This document shows positions 18,225 to 26,755 of a stretch of DNA of 64,000 nt, piece by piece (the stretch's first letter is position 1; the number at the start of each line of letters is the position of its first letter). Below the pieces are notes generated by a model. That model was given only the letters and a program-made list of their open reading frames with translations. It did no database searches and was not told the DNA's origin. Made by a program: the position numbers and the translations under genes. The stretch comes from Desulforamulus reducens MI-1 (GTDB lineage: Bacteria; Bacillota; Desulfotomaculia; Desulfotomaculales; Desulfotomaculaceae). The DNA lies in NCBI RefSeq assembly GCF_000016165.1, contig NC_009253.1, positions 2,080,332-2,144,331 of the forward strand, written 5' to 3'.

Positions 18225-18289
18225 TCAATCCCTGATCAGGGAGAGTAGATACTAATAACTACAGCTCCATAATTTAAGATATTGTGATT

Positions 18290-18655
18290 CTTAATGCCGG
18301 CCCCCTGGAGATTTCTTTTGAGGTTTCCTGACCGGGTCGGTTTTCTATTGCCTTTTTTACACTTCCAATTATTGTCTGGCAGTTCAGACCTCCCCATGGG
18401 ACAATGGGATTAACAGGTTGTTCTCGGGATATTTCTTTCCCTCCTTGCGGACCTTTTGGTACTGCTTAATAAGCCTGCTACCCATGATCCATCATCGATG
18501 ATCTAACCGCTGGTTGCACCTCTTTCCATGAAGGGGGAGTAGCACCCCGAATTGTCTTCATGTTAATGATGAGTGCTGATGACGAGGCAGCTTTCGATGG
18601 TTCCCATGGGCACCCAGGTCTGAGACCAACCTGATTTTTTAGAACAGGGAGGTGA
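18290..18655 (+). ncRNA. Candidate bridge-RNA region of the IS110 element
   Basis: The ~400-bp stretch before the transposase start has no coding frame but several complementary segments, for example a GATCATCGATGATC-like palindrome near 18495-18510 and GGGGGAGTAGCACCCC near 18533. In IS110-group elements the left end is known to encode a bridge RNA that pairs with target and donor DNA. The RNA limits and loops cannot be set from sequence reading alone. Confidence 0.35.
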
Positions 18656-18659
18656 TCCT

Positions 18660-19895
18660 ATGTCACAAATGTTGGTGGGAATAGACGTTAGCTTACAGTC
18701 TCACCATGTACAATTTATGGATGGAGACGGAGGGGCATTGGCTTCTTTTTCTATTCACAACAATCGGCAGGGGGCCGACACCCTCATTCAAAAGATTGTT
18801 GATACATCTGATAGAATCAAAAGTCAATCCCTTCGAATTGGTATGGAGGCAACTTCAAATCTGGGTTGGCACCTTGCTCACTATTTGCAAGAACAGCTTC
18901 AAACCACTTGCCCCCAAAAAGATACACAGATTTACGTTCTTAATGCACGAAAAGTGGCCCGTTTCAAAAAGGGGTATGACACCCTCCCAAAGAACGACCG
19001 CATCGATGCCTGGGTAATTGCAGACCACCTTCGTTTTGGTCGACTACCTCATGCCATGAAAGACATTATTCAATACGAGGCTTTGCAGAGGCTTACAAGG
19101 ACACGATTTCACCTGATGCAAAATATCACTCGGGACAAAACCTATTTTCTTAATCAGGTCTTCTTAAAGTTTAGTGGTTTACGCCAGGATAACCCATTTT
19201 CCAATCTTTTTGGCAGCACCTGTCTTGCTGTTATCCAAGAACTAGAACCGGAACAAATTGTAGCCATGTCTATGGAAGAACTGGTTGATTTCTTAAAGGA
19301 TAAAGGGAAAAACCGTTTCGATAATCCGGAGGAAATTGCTCTTTATCTTCAAAAAATTGCCCGGTCTTCTTATCGACTGAACAAGGCGATGGCTGACCCT
19401 GTGAATATTTCTTTGGCCACTATGCTTAATGTAATTAAACATATGGAATCGGAAGTGAAAAAACTGGACAAAGAAATCGCCAAAATCATGAAGGGCCTTC
19501 CCCAAACTTTAACTTCCGTTAAAGGGATTGGAGATGTTTTTACCGCCGGAATCATGGCAGAAACCGGAGATATCCAACGCTTTAAAGACCATAATGCTCT
19601 GGCTAAATATGCCGGTTTAACTTGGAACCAACATCAATCAGGTGAATTTGAAGCCGAAGATACCAGCAGAACCAGGACCGGGAACAAGTATCTTCGTTAT
19701 TACTTAATTCAGGCTGCTGATTCTGTACGGAAGCATGTTCCTGAGTACAAAGACTTCTACCAAAAGAAATATGATGAAGTACCAAAACACAAACATAAAA
19801 GGGCTCTCGTCTTAACCGCTAGAAAACTGGTACGGTTGGTGTTTTCGCTACTAAACACCAGGCAACTGTACACTTCACCAGAGAGGAGGGGGTAA
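18660..19895 (+). CDS. IS110-family transposase (DEDD + serine)
   Basis: A 411-aa recombinase of the IS110 family. The N-terminal RuvC-like DEDD domain has D9 in VGIDVSLQ, E63 in GMEATSN, and D113/D116 in KNDRIDAWVIADH. The C-terminal Tnp_20 domain has LTSVKGIGDVFTAGI, YAGLTWNQHQSG, and the serine motif DTSRTRTGNKYLR at about residue 335. All key residues are present, so the enzyme looks intact. It excises and inserts the element by recombination guided by a bridge RNA in this family. The ribosome site GGGAGGTGAT lies just before the ATG. Confidence 0.95.
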   Translation: MSQMLVGIDVSLQSHHVQFMDGDGGALASFSIHNNRQGADTLIQKIVDTSDRIKSQSLRIGMEATSNLGWHLAHYLQEQLQTTCPQKDTQIYVLNARKVARFKKGYDTLPKNDRIDAWVIADHLRFGRLPHAMKDIIQYEALQRLTRTRFHLMQNITRDKTYFLNQVFLKFSGLRQDNPFSNLFGSTCLAVIQELEPEQIVAMSMEELVDFLKDKGKNRFDNPEEIALYLQKIARSSYRLNKAMADPVNISLATMLNVIKHMESEVKKLDKEIAKIMKGLPQTLTSVKGIGDVFTAGIMAETGDIQRFKDHNALAKYAGLTWNQHQSGEFEAEDTSRTRTGNKYLRYYLIQAADSVRKHVPEYKDFYQKKYDEVPKHKHKRALVLTARKLVRLVFSLLNTRQLYTSPERRG

Positions 19896-20079
19896 CGTCT
19901 TTACCCTAAAATCTACTCTCTTTTCCATTTACACCATTTAAAGGGAATTTTTCTTTGCTTAACTGGTGGGCTTATTTTGTATACCCTTTTTTAGGGTATA
20001 GGGTACACTTTTGTTAAATTAATTTCCAATTTTTTAGAATCATTCTCTTGACATATCACCGCTGGGCTTAGTCATAGTC

Positions 20080-20637
20080 CTAATTACCTTTTAATGAAAG
20101 GGGTAGTCCTGCAGCCACAAAATAAACCTCACTGGCCCTTTGGGCAAAGATCTGATTGGCTAGGCCACTTATATCCCTAAATACCCGCCCCAAAGGATAC
20201 TCCGGCACAATACTCAAACCTACCTCATTGCTTACAACTATGACTGTTGCATTAGTCTTTGAACAAACAAGCGCCAGCTCACTGGCTTCCTGCAAAATTT
20301 GTTTTTCTTTTTCAGCTAAATGGGCTTCATTAATATTCTGGTTTTCTAACAAAAGATTGGTTATCCAAAGAGTGAGACAGTCCAGTAATATTACATCATA
20401 ACTGTCCCCCAATTCATTTATGACCTGCGTTACCTTTATGGGTTCCTCCCGGGTGTCCCAGGCATCGGGCCTTCTTTCCTGGTGTAACCTTACACGCCTC
20501 TTCATTTCATTATCATTAACGGTTGCTGTGGCCAGGTAAAGAACCCTTTGTCCCTGTATCTTAGCTATTTTTTCAGCATACTGACTTTTACCGCTTCGGG
20601 TTCCTCCCAAAACCAAAATAAGTTTGTTCTCTTTCAA
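20080..20637 (-). CDS. cobU: Adenosylcobinamide kinase / adenosylcobinamide-phosphate guanylyltransferase
   Basis: A 185-aa bifunctional enzyme that phosphorylates adenosylcobinamide and transfers GMP to it, late in cobalamin assembly. It has the P-loop LGGTRSGKSQYAE near the N-terminus and the conserved VSNEVGLSIVPEYPLGRVFRDISG with GMP-binding context. The end AGLPLSLKG is the usual CobU terminus, so it is complete despite the IS110 element 20-180 bp downstream. The next gene on this strand beyond the IS is CobC-like, consistent with one pathway. Confidence 0.95.
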   Translation of the reverse strand: MKENKLILVLGGTRSGKSQYAEKIAKIQGQRVLYLATATVNDNEMKRRVRLHQERRPDAWDTREEPIKVTQVINELGDSYDVILLDCLTLWITNLLLENQNINEAHLAEKEKQILQEASELALVCSKTNATVIVVSNEVGLSIVPEYPLGRVFRDISGLANQIFAQRASEVYFVAAGLPLSLKGN

Positions 20638-20747
20638 GACCGCTCTCCTTTTCCATTGCTTTCTTTTCTTTAATTCATTATCATGGATATGATTATGGTT
20701 CTTGCCAAAGTCTCTAAAATCCTGCTATTCAATATAAGGGTGATAAA

Positions 20748-21269
20748 ATGTTAACTCGTATAAGACAATTCTGGTTCGCTATTTTTAGTAAAATGGGTTC
20801 AGAGGATATTCAGTTTGTGCAAAGTCATTTAACCTTAGAGGAACAATCTTTGTTTTTTCAAATGGATCGCCCCACACAAACCCACTGTTTAAGGGTAGCT
20901 AATACTTGCCTTAAATTGTTAGGCTATAACTCTGGTCTTGATCAAAAAATATTAATTAAAGCGGCTTTGCTCCATGATATTGGTAAGCCTGCTAATTTAA
21001 TCACAACCATTGATCGGGTATTGATTGTACTGCTTGGTGCCTTGACAAGAAAACCTATTGAAGACCTTTTAAAAGTTTTAAAGGGTCGGGGGCGTTTTTC
21101 AAAAGTGCTATCGGCTCACGCTATGCATCCACAGAAGGGTGCAGTAATGGCTAGAAATTTTGGATTACCTCAGGAAATTATTAATTTAATAGAAAAACAT
21201 CATCAACCGATACAGTCAGCCGATCCCTCTGAACTGGCCATCTTAAAAAAAGCCGATGAACTAAATTAG
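20748..21269 (+). CDS. HD-domain phosphohydrolase
   Basis: A 173-aa protein with HD-superfamily metal ligands: the first His in QTHCLRVA, the HD pair in LLHDIGKP, a His in the AHAMHP loop, EKHHQPI, and the terminal Asp in KKADELN. Such enzymes cleave nucleotide or cyclic-nucleotide phosphates. No other domain is present, so the substrate is unknown. The gene is divergent from cobU. Repeat copy B and a terminator follow. Confidence 0.82.
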   Translation: MLTRIRQFWFAIFSKMGSEDIQFVQSHLTLEEQSLFFQMDRPTQTHCLRVANTCLKLLGYNSGLDQKILIKAALLHDIGKPANLITTIDRVLIVLLGALTRKPIEDLLKVLKGRGRFSKVLSAHAMHPQKGAVMARNFGLPQEIINLIEKHHQPIQSADPSELAILKKADELN

Positions 21270-21290
21270 TCGGCCTTATGAACTAAAGAA

Positions 21291-21386
21291 AACTTGGCTT
21301 ACGCTTACCCTATAGGGCATGAGAGGCGTAAGCCTTAGTTGTCCTTATGCATATCGGAAAGTTTTATACTTTCCGATATGCATAAG
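21291..21386 (+). repeat. Dispersed structured repeat, copy B
   Basis: Reads AACTTGGCTTACGC, TACCCTATAGGGCA, GGCGTAAGCCTTAGTTG, then the hairpin TATCGGAAAG / CTTTCCGATA. It lacks the small GCCTTTAGGC hairpin found in copies A and C. It lies directly after the HD-domain gene. Confidence 0.85.
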
Positions 21387-21410
21387 AAAAAACCGCTTAA
21401 TGCGGTTTTT
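21386..21410. terminator. Bidirectional terminator between HD gene and coiled-coil gene
   Basis: AAAAACCGC-TTAA-TGCGGTTTTT adjoins repeat copy B and overlaps the stop of the minus-strand coiled-coil gene. Confidence 0.88.
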
Positions 21411-21675
21411 ACATATCCATCAGATAATTGTCCAGAAGGTTTTGCAATTCCACAATCCTTCGGTTTTGCTGAAGTAAATTTTTGGCATAACGATAATTAT
21501 CAATATGTAGCTTTCTATTTTCCTTTTCTAATTTTGCTACAAATAATGACTTTTCCTTTTCAACTTTCTCAATAAGATTCATTAAGACCCGCCTACTTAG
21601 TCTAAGTTGTTCAATCTTTTCTTCTAATTCCTTAATTCGGCTCTGCAGATACTGAACATCCGCGCTACTGTTCAA
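21409..21675 (-). CDS. Short coiled-coil protein
   Basis: An 88-aa protein, almost entirely one charged coiled coil (YLQSRIKELEEKIEQLRLS through ENRKLHIDN and a Leu/Asn-rich tail). It has no catalytic motif, signal or membrane span, and the family is not recognised. It lies just upstream of the aminotransferase gene's 3' end on the same strand, with a terminator behind it. It could be a small scaffold or regulator. Confidence 0.65.
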   Translation of the reverse strand: MNSSADVQYLQSRIKELEEKIEQLRLSRRVLMNLIEKVEKEKSLFVAKLEKENRKLHIDNYRYAKNLLQQNRRIVELQNLLDNYLMDM

Positions 21676-21737
21676 AACTGCACCACTCCTTCAATTCACT
21701 TAAATTAGTATATGCATAGGAGTGGTACCATAGACAT

Positions 21738-22907
21738 TTAACTAGCGAAGGTAAAGTTATTGCGAACTCTTTCTAAAGCCTCCAACAACACTTCTTCCCT
21801 TTGAACCAAGGCAATTCGAACATAACCCTGACCCAGTTCTCCAAAAGCATTTCCTGGCACCATTAAAACACCTGTTTTATCTAAAAATTCCAGACAAAAA
21901 TCCATAGAAGATTGAAAACCAGCGGGTAGTGGTGCCCAGATAAACATAGAGGCTTGGGGCTTAGGCATCAGCCAACCCAACTCGCCAAATCCCTCAACAA
22001 GAAGATCCCGTCGTCTTTGATAAGTTGCCGCAGTTTTCGCTACACAGGTCTGGTCTCCTGTTAAGGCCGCTATCCCAGCTTCTTGCACTGCTGAAAAAAC
22101 ACCATAGTCAATGTTTGATTTAATCCGCCCTAGCGCACTTAATACATCTGGATTTCCTACAGCAAAGCCAATACGGCAACCCGCCATGTTATAGGTTTTT
22201 GATAATGAGTAAAATTCAATCCCAACTTCCTTGGCACCTGGTACTTCTAGAAAACTCATAGGCTTAAAGCCATCAAAGGCTAACTCAGCATAGGCAACAT
22301 CGTGACATACCACAATATTATGTTCCTTAGCAAAAGCAACAACCCGTTTAAAAAATTCTTCATTGGCTGAAGCTGCCACTGGATTATTAGGATAATTAAT
22401 TGTCATCATTTTAGCTTTTTTAGCAATGTCTGTGGGTATATTGCTAAGATCCGGCAGGTACTGATTCTTCTCCAGAAGAGGCATTGGATATAACTGGCCT
22501 TCGGCCAGCAGGATGGATGCAGAATAGATGGGATATCCCGGGTCAGGTACTAGGGCTATATCACCAGGGTTAATAAAAGCTTGTGCCACATGGGCTAATC
22601 CATCCTGAGACCCCATTAGTGTCAAAATCTCGGTGACAGGGTCCAAATCAACATTAAACCTCTTCTTATACCAATTTGCCAAGGCTTTATGAAGCTCATA
22701 TTTACCGCCTATGGGATACGTATAATTCGTTGGCTTTTGTACAGCCTTACTAAGGGTTTCGATGATATGAGGAGCCGGAGGAAGGTCCGGACTTCCTATA
22801 CTTAAATCAATCACCTTAATTCCCAAATTTTCTTTTTCAGCTCTGGCATTGGCTAATTCTGTGAATATTCCAGAAACCAGTGCTTCCATTCTTCTTGCCA
22901 ATTTCAT
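21738..22907 (-). CDS. PLP-dependent class I aminotransferase (LL-diaminopimelate aminotransferase-like)
   Basis: A 389-aa fold-type I aminotransferase. It has IDLSIGSPDLPP, the Tyr-Pro region TYPIGGKYELHKA, NYPNNPVAA, and the PLP lysine in YSLSKTYNMAGCRIGFAVGN, a segment typical of DapL/AlaT-like enzymes. The conserved Arg is in GYVRIALV. It could make LL-diaminopimelate directly from tetrahydrodipicolinate. Together with dapA and dapB elsewhere in the window that would complete a short lysine route, but the family is broad. ATG 22907 is preferred over TTG 22916, which would sit 2 nt behind the ribosome site (GGAG). Confidence 0.8.
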   Translation of the reverse strand: MKLARRMEALVSGIFTELANARAEKENLGIKVIDLSIGSPDLPPAPHIIETLSKAVQKPTNYTYPIGGKYELHKALANWYKKRFNVDLDPVTEILTLMGSQDGLAHVAQAFINPGDIALVPDPGYPIYSASILLAEGQLYPMPLLEKNQYLPDLSNIPTDIAKKAKMMTINYPNNPVAASANEEFFKRVVAFAKEHNIVVCHDVAYAELAFDGFKPMSFLEVPGAKEVGIEFYSLSKTYNMAGCRIGFAVGNPDVLSALGRIKSNIDYGVFSAVQEAGIAALTGDQTCVAKTAATYQRRRDLLVEGFGELGWLMPKPQASMFIWAPLPAGFQSSMDFCLEFLDKTGVLMVPGNAFGELGQGYVRIALVQREEVLLEALERVRNNFTFAS

Positions 22908-22938
22908 TGAAATCAACTCCGTTCAGTAAGTCCTATAT

Positions 22939-23766
22939 TTAAAATAGTTTCTGGTGAGCATTTTTTAATAATTGCACCGAATCAAATGGGGCCACTGCAC
23001 CACCCAAAATATTGCATGTATCATGGGCAGAGCCATGGTAATCTGATCCACCAGTAGGGACTAAATTGTATTTTTTTGCTATCTCGGCATAGTACTCAAC
23101 CATTAATGGTGTATGGTTTTTATGCCATACCTCTAATCCCTTTAATCCTTCATTAACCAAATCTAACAGATATGTATTAATTTTAGACAACCCGGGGTGA
23201 GCTAAAACAGGAACTCCCTTCGCCCTCGTTATTAAACGAATTGCCTCCTTAGGGGAAAGCTTTTCCCTGGACACAAAGGCTGGTTTACCCACTCCTAGGT
23301 AGTTTGTAAAGGCCTCCTGCAGAGTTAATACATATCCCCTCTCCACTAAGGCTCGGGCAATATGCGGCCTCCCAACGGATCCGCCAGAAGACAATTCTAA
23401 TACACGCTCTAATTCAATTTTTATATTAAGTTTATTTAATTTGTCAACCATTTTTTTAATCCTAGTCATTCGATCCCCTTGCAATTCTTTCAATTTCGCA
23501 ACGAATTTTTCATTACAAGGATCGATTAAATACCCTAAAATATGAATTTCTTTTCCCTCAAAAAAGGTATTAACTTCCACTCCAGAAATTACTTCCAGAT
23601 TAAATTTTTCTGCGGCTCGCTCTGCTTCAAGAACTCCATCCATTGTATCGTGATCCGAAATAGCAATGGCACGAAGGCCAATTTCTAAGGCTTTATGAAC
23701 CACCTCAGAAGGGGTATCTGAACCATCTGAAGCCGTTGTGTGAATATGTAAATCGGCATACTGCAT
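22939..23766 (-). CDS. PHP-domain metal-dependent phosphoesterase
   Basis: A 275-aa PHP protein of the YciV/RNase AM-TrpH group. Metal ligands are visible in YADLHIHTTASDGS, ISDHDTMDG, GVEVNTFF, VLAHPGLS and GGSDYHG. Such enzymes remove nucleotides from short RNA or 3',5'-bisphosphates. The ATG at 23766 follows GGTGAT at a 4-5 nt spacing. It sits between the aminotransferase and the M19 dipeptidase on the same strand. Confidence 0.87.
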   Translation of the reverse strand: MQYADLHIHTTASDGSDTPSEVVHKALEIGLRAIAISDHDTMDGVLEAERAAEKFNLEVISGVEVNTFFEGKEIHILGYLIDPCNEKFVAKLKELQGDRMTRIKKMVDKLNKLNIKIELERVLELSSGGSVGRPHIARALVERGYVLTLQEAFTNYLGVGKPAFVSREKLSPKEAIRLITRAKGVPVLAHPGLSKINTYLLDLVNEGLKGLEVWHKNHTPLMVEYYAEIAKKYNLVPTGGSDYHGSAHDTCNILGGAVAPFDSVQLLKNAHQKLF

Positions 23767-23841
23767 GAATATCACCGTCTTTTTTCTATACATTATTACC
23801 ATTCATTTATATTCAATATAACAGCTTTCCTTTGTATAGGA

Positions 23842-24783
23842 TTAACCGCATACCTCTTTAAATACCCTTAACCAGTTCTCACCCATTATCTTTTCGATTT
23901 CACCAGTGGTGTAACCCTTTTTTATAAGGGCATTTTCTAAATTAGGAACTGCTATACTTGCATCATGTAGACCCTCTACAGTCGCATCAATGCCGTCAAA
24001 ATCAGAGCCTAGTCCGATACAAGAGATTCCTCCCACCTCATAGATATGGTCAATATGCTCAATGAGCCGTTCAATAGACGGTTTACTTAGATCAATAAAC
24101 TGAGGCACATAGGTAACCCCTATAACTCCTCCGCTTTCGGAAATAACTCGAATTTGTTGATCGGTTAAGTTTCTGGGATGGTCACAGATAAATCTGCTGT
24201 TGGCATGGGAAGCAGTAATGGGTGCCCGTATCTCTGATATAACATCCCAAAACCCTGCTTCAGATAAATGGGATACATCAATCATCATACCCAATTCTAC
24301 CATTTTTTGAATCACCTGTCGTCCAAAAACGGTTAATCCTGATGCCTCGGGGCCTAAACCCACTCCATCCCCTAATTCATTCCTACCGTTCCAGGTTAAA
24401 GTCAGGCCCCTAATCCCCTGTGTATAGTAGCTTTCCAGTTGCTCAATTTTCCCCTTTAATGCTTCTCCACCCTCAATGGTAAGGACAGCACAAATCTTTT
24501 TTGAATCATAAGCATGTACAATATCAGCGTAATTGCGGGCATGCAATAAAGAAGACGCATTCCTTTGGATTTCTTTATTAAACAACTTTAGAATTTCCTT
24601 CGTGTATTGCGCTGGGTCATGGTAATTATCAGGTCCAATAAAAATGGCGAAAAACTGAACATTTATACCACCTCTATATAACCTAGGTATATCTATGTGA
24701 CCCCGTTGGGAAAGAGTTCCTAAATCTCTTCCTTGTGGGGTGAGGACAGTCAAGGTGTCACAATGGGCATCTACAATCAGCAT
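23842..24783 (-). CDS. Membrane dipeptidase-type M19 peptidase
   Basis: A 313-aa family M19 zinc enzyme (renal dipeptidase type). It starts IVDAHCDTL (HxD zinc ligands), continues with LTIEGGEAL (bridging Glu), MIDVSHLSE and ASHANSR (His ligands), and has IGLGSDFDGID. It hydrolyses dipeptides, often with D-residues. The second ATG (24783) has the better spacing from AGGAGG. No signal peptide is present, so it is cytoplasmic. Confidence 0.92.
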   Translation of the reverse strand: MLIVDAHCDTLTVLTPQGRDLGTLSQRGHIDIPRLYRGGINVQFFAIFIGPDNYHDPAQYTKEILKLFNKEIQRNASSLLHARNYADIVHAYDSKKICAVLTIEGGEALKGKIEQLESYYTQGIRGLTLTWNGRNELGDGVGLGPEASGLTVFGRQVIQKMVELGMMIDVSHLSEAGFWDVISEIRAPITASHANSRFICDHPRNLTDQQIRVISESGGVIGVTYVPQFIDLSKPSIERLIEHIDHIYEVGGISCIGLGSDFDGIDATVEGLHDASIAVPNLENALIKKGYTTGEIEKIMGENWLRVFKEVCG

Positions 24784-24837
24784 CATGCCCCTCCTTTCCT
24801 ACCACCTTCGTTATCAATTTAATACCACTAGTAAGCA

Positions 24838-24869
24838 AGAAACCTGTTTGCTATTTTTGCAAACAGGTT
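24838..24869 (-). terminator. spoVS terminator
   Basis: AACCTGTTTGC pairs with GCAAACAGGTT around a 7-nt loop, about 28 bp after the spoVS stop, with a moderately U-rich tail on the minus strand. Confidence 0.75.
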
Positions 24870-24896
24870 GTACCGAACTAACTAATTATTGTTTAA

Positions 24897-25157
24897 CTAG
24901 CGAGGTTCCACGATAAGCTTTATAGCTGTTCTTTCATCTCCGTCAATAACTACATCGGTAAAAGCAGGGATGCAAATCAAATCGACTCCACTGGGGGCTA
25001 CAAAACCTCTGGCAATTGCAATTGCTTTCACTGCCTGATTTAATGCACCAGCACCGATTGCTTGCATTTCGGCACAACCACGTTCTCTGAGCACACCTGC
25101 CAGTGCTCCGGCTACAGAATTTGGATTGGACTTTGCTGAAACTTTTAAGACTTCCAT
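24897..25157 (-). CDS. spoVS: Stage V sporulation protein S
   Basis: An 86-aa Alba-fold-like protein starting MEVLKVSAKSNPNSVAGALAG and containing IGAGALNQAVKAIAIARGF, nearly identical to the universal SpoVS pattern. In Bacillus it is needed for spore coat assembly and affects septation. The length is exactly typical. It follows ymdB as in other Firmicutes (rny-ymdB-spoVS). Confidence 0.97.
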   Translation of the reverse strand: MEVLKVSAKSNPNSVAGALAGVLRERGCAEMQAIGAGALNQAVKAIAIARGFVAPSGVDLICIPAFTDVVIDGDERTAIKLIVEPR

Positions 25158-25285
25158 GCTGAAAAACCTCCTTAGTTAGTTTGGATAATTGCTCTAATTC
25201 CTGTATTAATTTTATTCTGCAGAATCCTAAAAATTCCTTCTATTGTATAAAAATTTAAAATTTTTAGATTGAGTATTATATGTAG

Positions 25286-26065
25286 CTATTCCAAATGAAA
25301 AATCCTTTCAATGTTGGTGGCAATCCCATTATCAGGGTTGACATCTATTACCACTGCATTTAATTGATAATCAGTTTCTGCCACTTCAAACCTCCGTGGC
25401 ATTTGAGTCATAAATTTTTCTATCACAAGGTTTGTACTGACACCAATTACCGAATCCCTAGGGCCAGTCATTCCAATATCCGTGATATAAGCACTTCCCT
25501 TAGGTAATATCCGCTCATCTGCTGTTTGTACATGGGTATGGGTACCGCAAAGAGCAGTAACCCTGCCATCTAAATACCAGCCCATAGCTACTTTTTCTGA
25601 TGTTGCTTCTGCATGAAAGTCTACAAAAATAAGGTTTGTTTTACTATTAATTTCTTCTAGTATCTTATCGATTTTCCTAAAAGGGCAATCCAATTCCTGC
25701 ATAAAAATTCTACCAGAGATATTGATCACTGCAATACTATGACCCGAATTGGTTTCATAAATATTATACCCTGCTCCTGGTGTACCAGGAGGGTAATTTG
25801 CAGGGCGAATAATTTTTCTTTCCTTCTCTATATAGGCTATAATTTCTTTTTTATTCCATACATGGTTACCCATGGTAAAAACGTCTACCCCAGTAGCAAA
25901 AAGCTGCTTTGCAATTTCTTTTGTAATTCCGTGGCCCCCCGCAGCATTTTCACCATTGGCAATAACAAAATCAATGTTTAGTTCTTTACGCAGTGCTTGT
26001 AGGTTATCTAAAATTGCCCTTCTACCTGGTCGGCCTACGATATCTCCTATCATTAAAACACGCAA
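25286..26065 (-). CDS. ymdB: YmdB-type metallophosphoesterase
   Basis: A 259-aa phosphodiesterase of the TIGR00282/YmdB family. The metal-binding motifs are MIGDIVGRPGRRA, ANGENAAGGHGI, MGNHVWNKKE, VDFHAEATSEK and GTHTHVQTAD. The B. subtilis homologue acts on 2',3'-cyclic nucleotides and influences biofilm versus motility fate. It lies between rny and spoVS in the conserved order, with one extra gene (26083-26613) in front. Confidence 0.95.
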   Translation of the reverse strand: MRVLMIGDIVGRPGRRAILDNLQALRKELNIDFVIANGENAAGGHGITKEIAKQLFATGVDVFTMGNHVWNKKEIIAYIEKERKIIRPANYPPGTPGAGYNIYETNSGHSIAVINISGRIFMQELDCPFRKIDKILEEINSKTNLIFVDFHAEATSEKVAMGWYLDGRVTALCGTHTHVQTADERILPKGSAYITDIGMTGPRDSVIGVSTNLVIEKFMTQMPRRFEVAETDYQLNAVVIDVNPDNGIATNIERIFHLE

Positions 26066-26082
26066 TTTTACAGAATGCCTCC

Positions 26083-26613
26083 CTATTTGTTAAAAACAAG
26101 GACTCGTCCTTCATCTCTGAAAGCATATAAACGTTTATTTTCAGACTTATTTTTTATACTTTCTAGCATATGCTCAATCAGTTCTTCCTGAATAACCAAA
26201 TCCTCATCCACTAAACTCTCATTATCATCTGTAATCAAACTATTTTTTATGTACTGACGAAATAGCTCAACCATAAGAGCTATTTCCTCTTGCACTAGTG
26301 TATCCACATCTCGTAGAATCTCAATCATGGTCAGATTATCTGTTATATTATAATCTAGCTTCACCACCTCTGGTGTTTTACCTTCCAGGATATTATACAT
26401 TTCGATACTGCTTAGAATATTATCCTTCAACTGATATAACTCCTGATCAGATATGATACCTGAATGAATAAATGTAAAATTTAAATTATGTTTATCTGGA
26501 TCATAATTTATCTTTGCCACTTCAGGATACCGAATAAGGATAGATATCAATAAACTGACACTATTTGTAATATCCTCGCTGCCCTTATAGTGAAAAACCA
26601 AAAATGTCACCAC
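26083..26613 (-). CDS. Hypothetical protein between rny and ymdB
   Basis: A 176-aa acidic protein without transmembrane segments. It starts MVTFLVFHYKGSEDITNS, has a mixed alpha/beta first half and an acidic helical second half, and ends RDEGRVLVFNK. It overlaps no neighbour but runs in the same direction as ymdB, 17 bp upstream, so it is probably co-transcribed. The family is not recognised. Confidence 0.72.
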   Translation of the reverse strand: MVTFLVFHYKGSEDITNSVSLLISILIRYPEVAKINYDPDKHNLNFTFIHSGIISDQELYQLKDNILSSIEMYNILEGKTPEVVKLDYNITDNLTMIEILRDVDTLVQEEIALMVELFRQYIKNSLITDDNESLVDEDLVIQEELIEHMLESIKNKSENKRLYAFRDEGRVLVFNK

Positions 26614-26720
26614 CTGTTAATTATCCAAATAATTAATAATTCTTTTATAAAATATACTTTCCTGCCGCTAATTATATTTTTAATAAATTATTTTTGTGGT
26701 ATATTTGGTGATTAATTCCA

Positions 26721-26755
26721 AATAATAAAACGACCCTCTGGGTCGTTTTATTATT
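26721..26755. terminator. rny terminator
   Basis: AATAATAAAACGACCC-TCT-GGGTCGTTTTATTATT is a perfect inverted repeat overlapping the rny stop codon. Confidence 0.92.

Larger units (their letters stand above)
18240..20060 (+). mobile_element. IS110-family insertion element (ends approximate)
   Basis: The element is defined by the intact IS110-type transposase at 18660-19895, a long non-coding left part (about 400 bp) and a short right part. IS110 elements lack clear terminal inverted repeats, and none is visible here, so both ends are estimates. It lies between cobU and the CobC-like gene, which share a strand, and probably split a former cobalamin operon. Confidence 0.6.

Noticed and set aside
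18001-18228. 75-aa frame on the minus strand upstream of the histidine phosphatase
   Set aside because: Unusual composition, no ribosome site; it lies over inverted repeats that explain the region better.
17957-18240. Cobalamin riboswitch upstream of a cobalamin-related gene
   Set aside because: The conserved B12-box and core segments were looked for by eye on the minus strand and not found.
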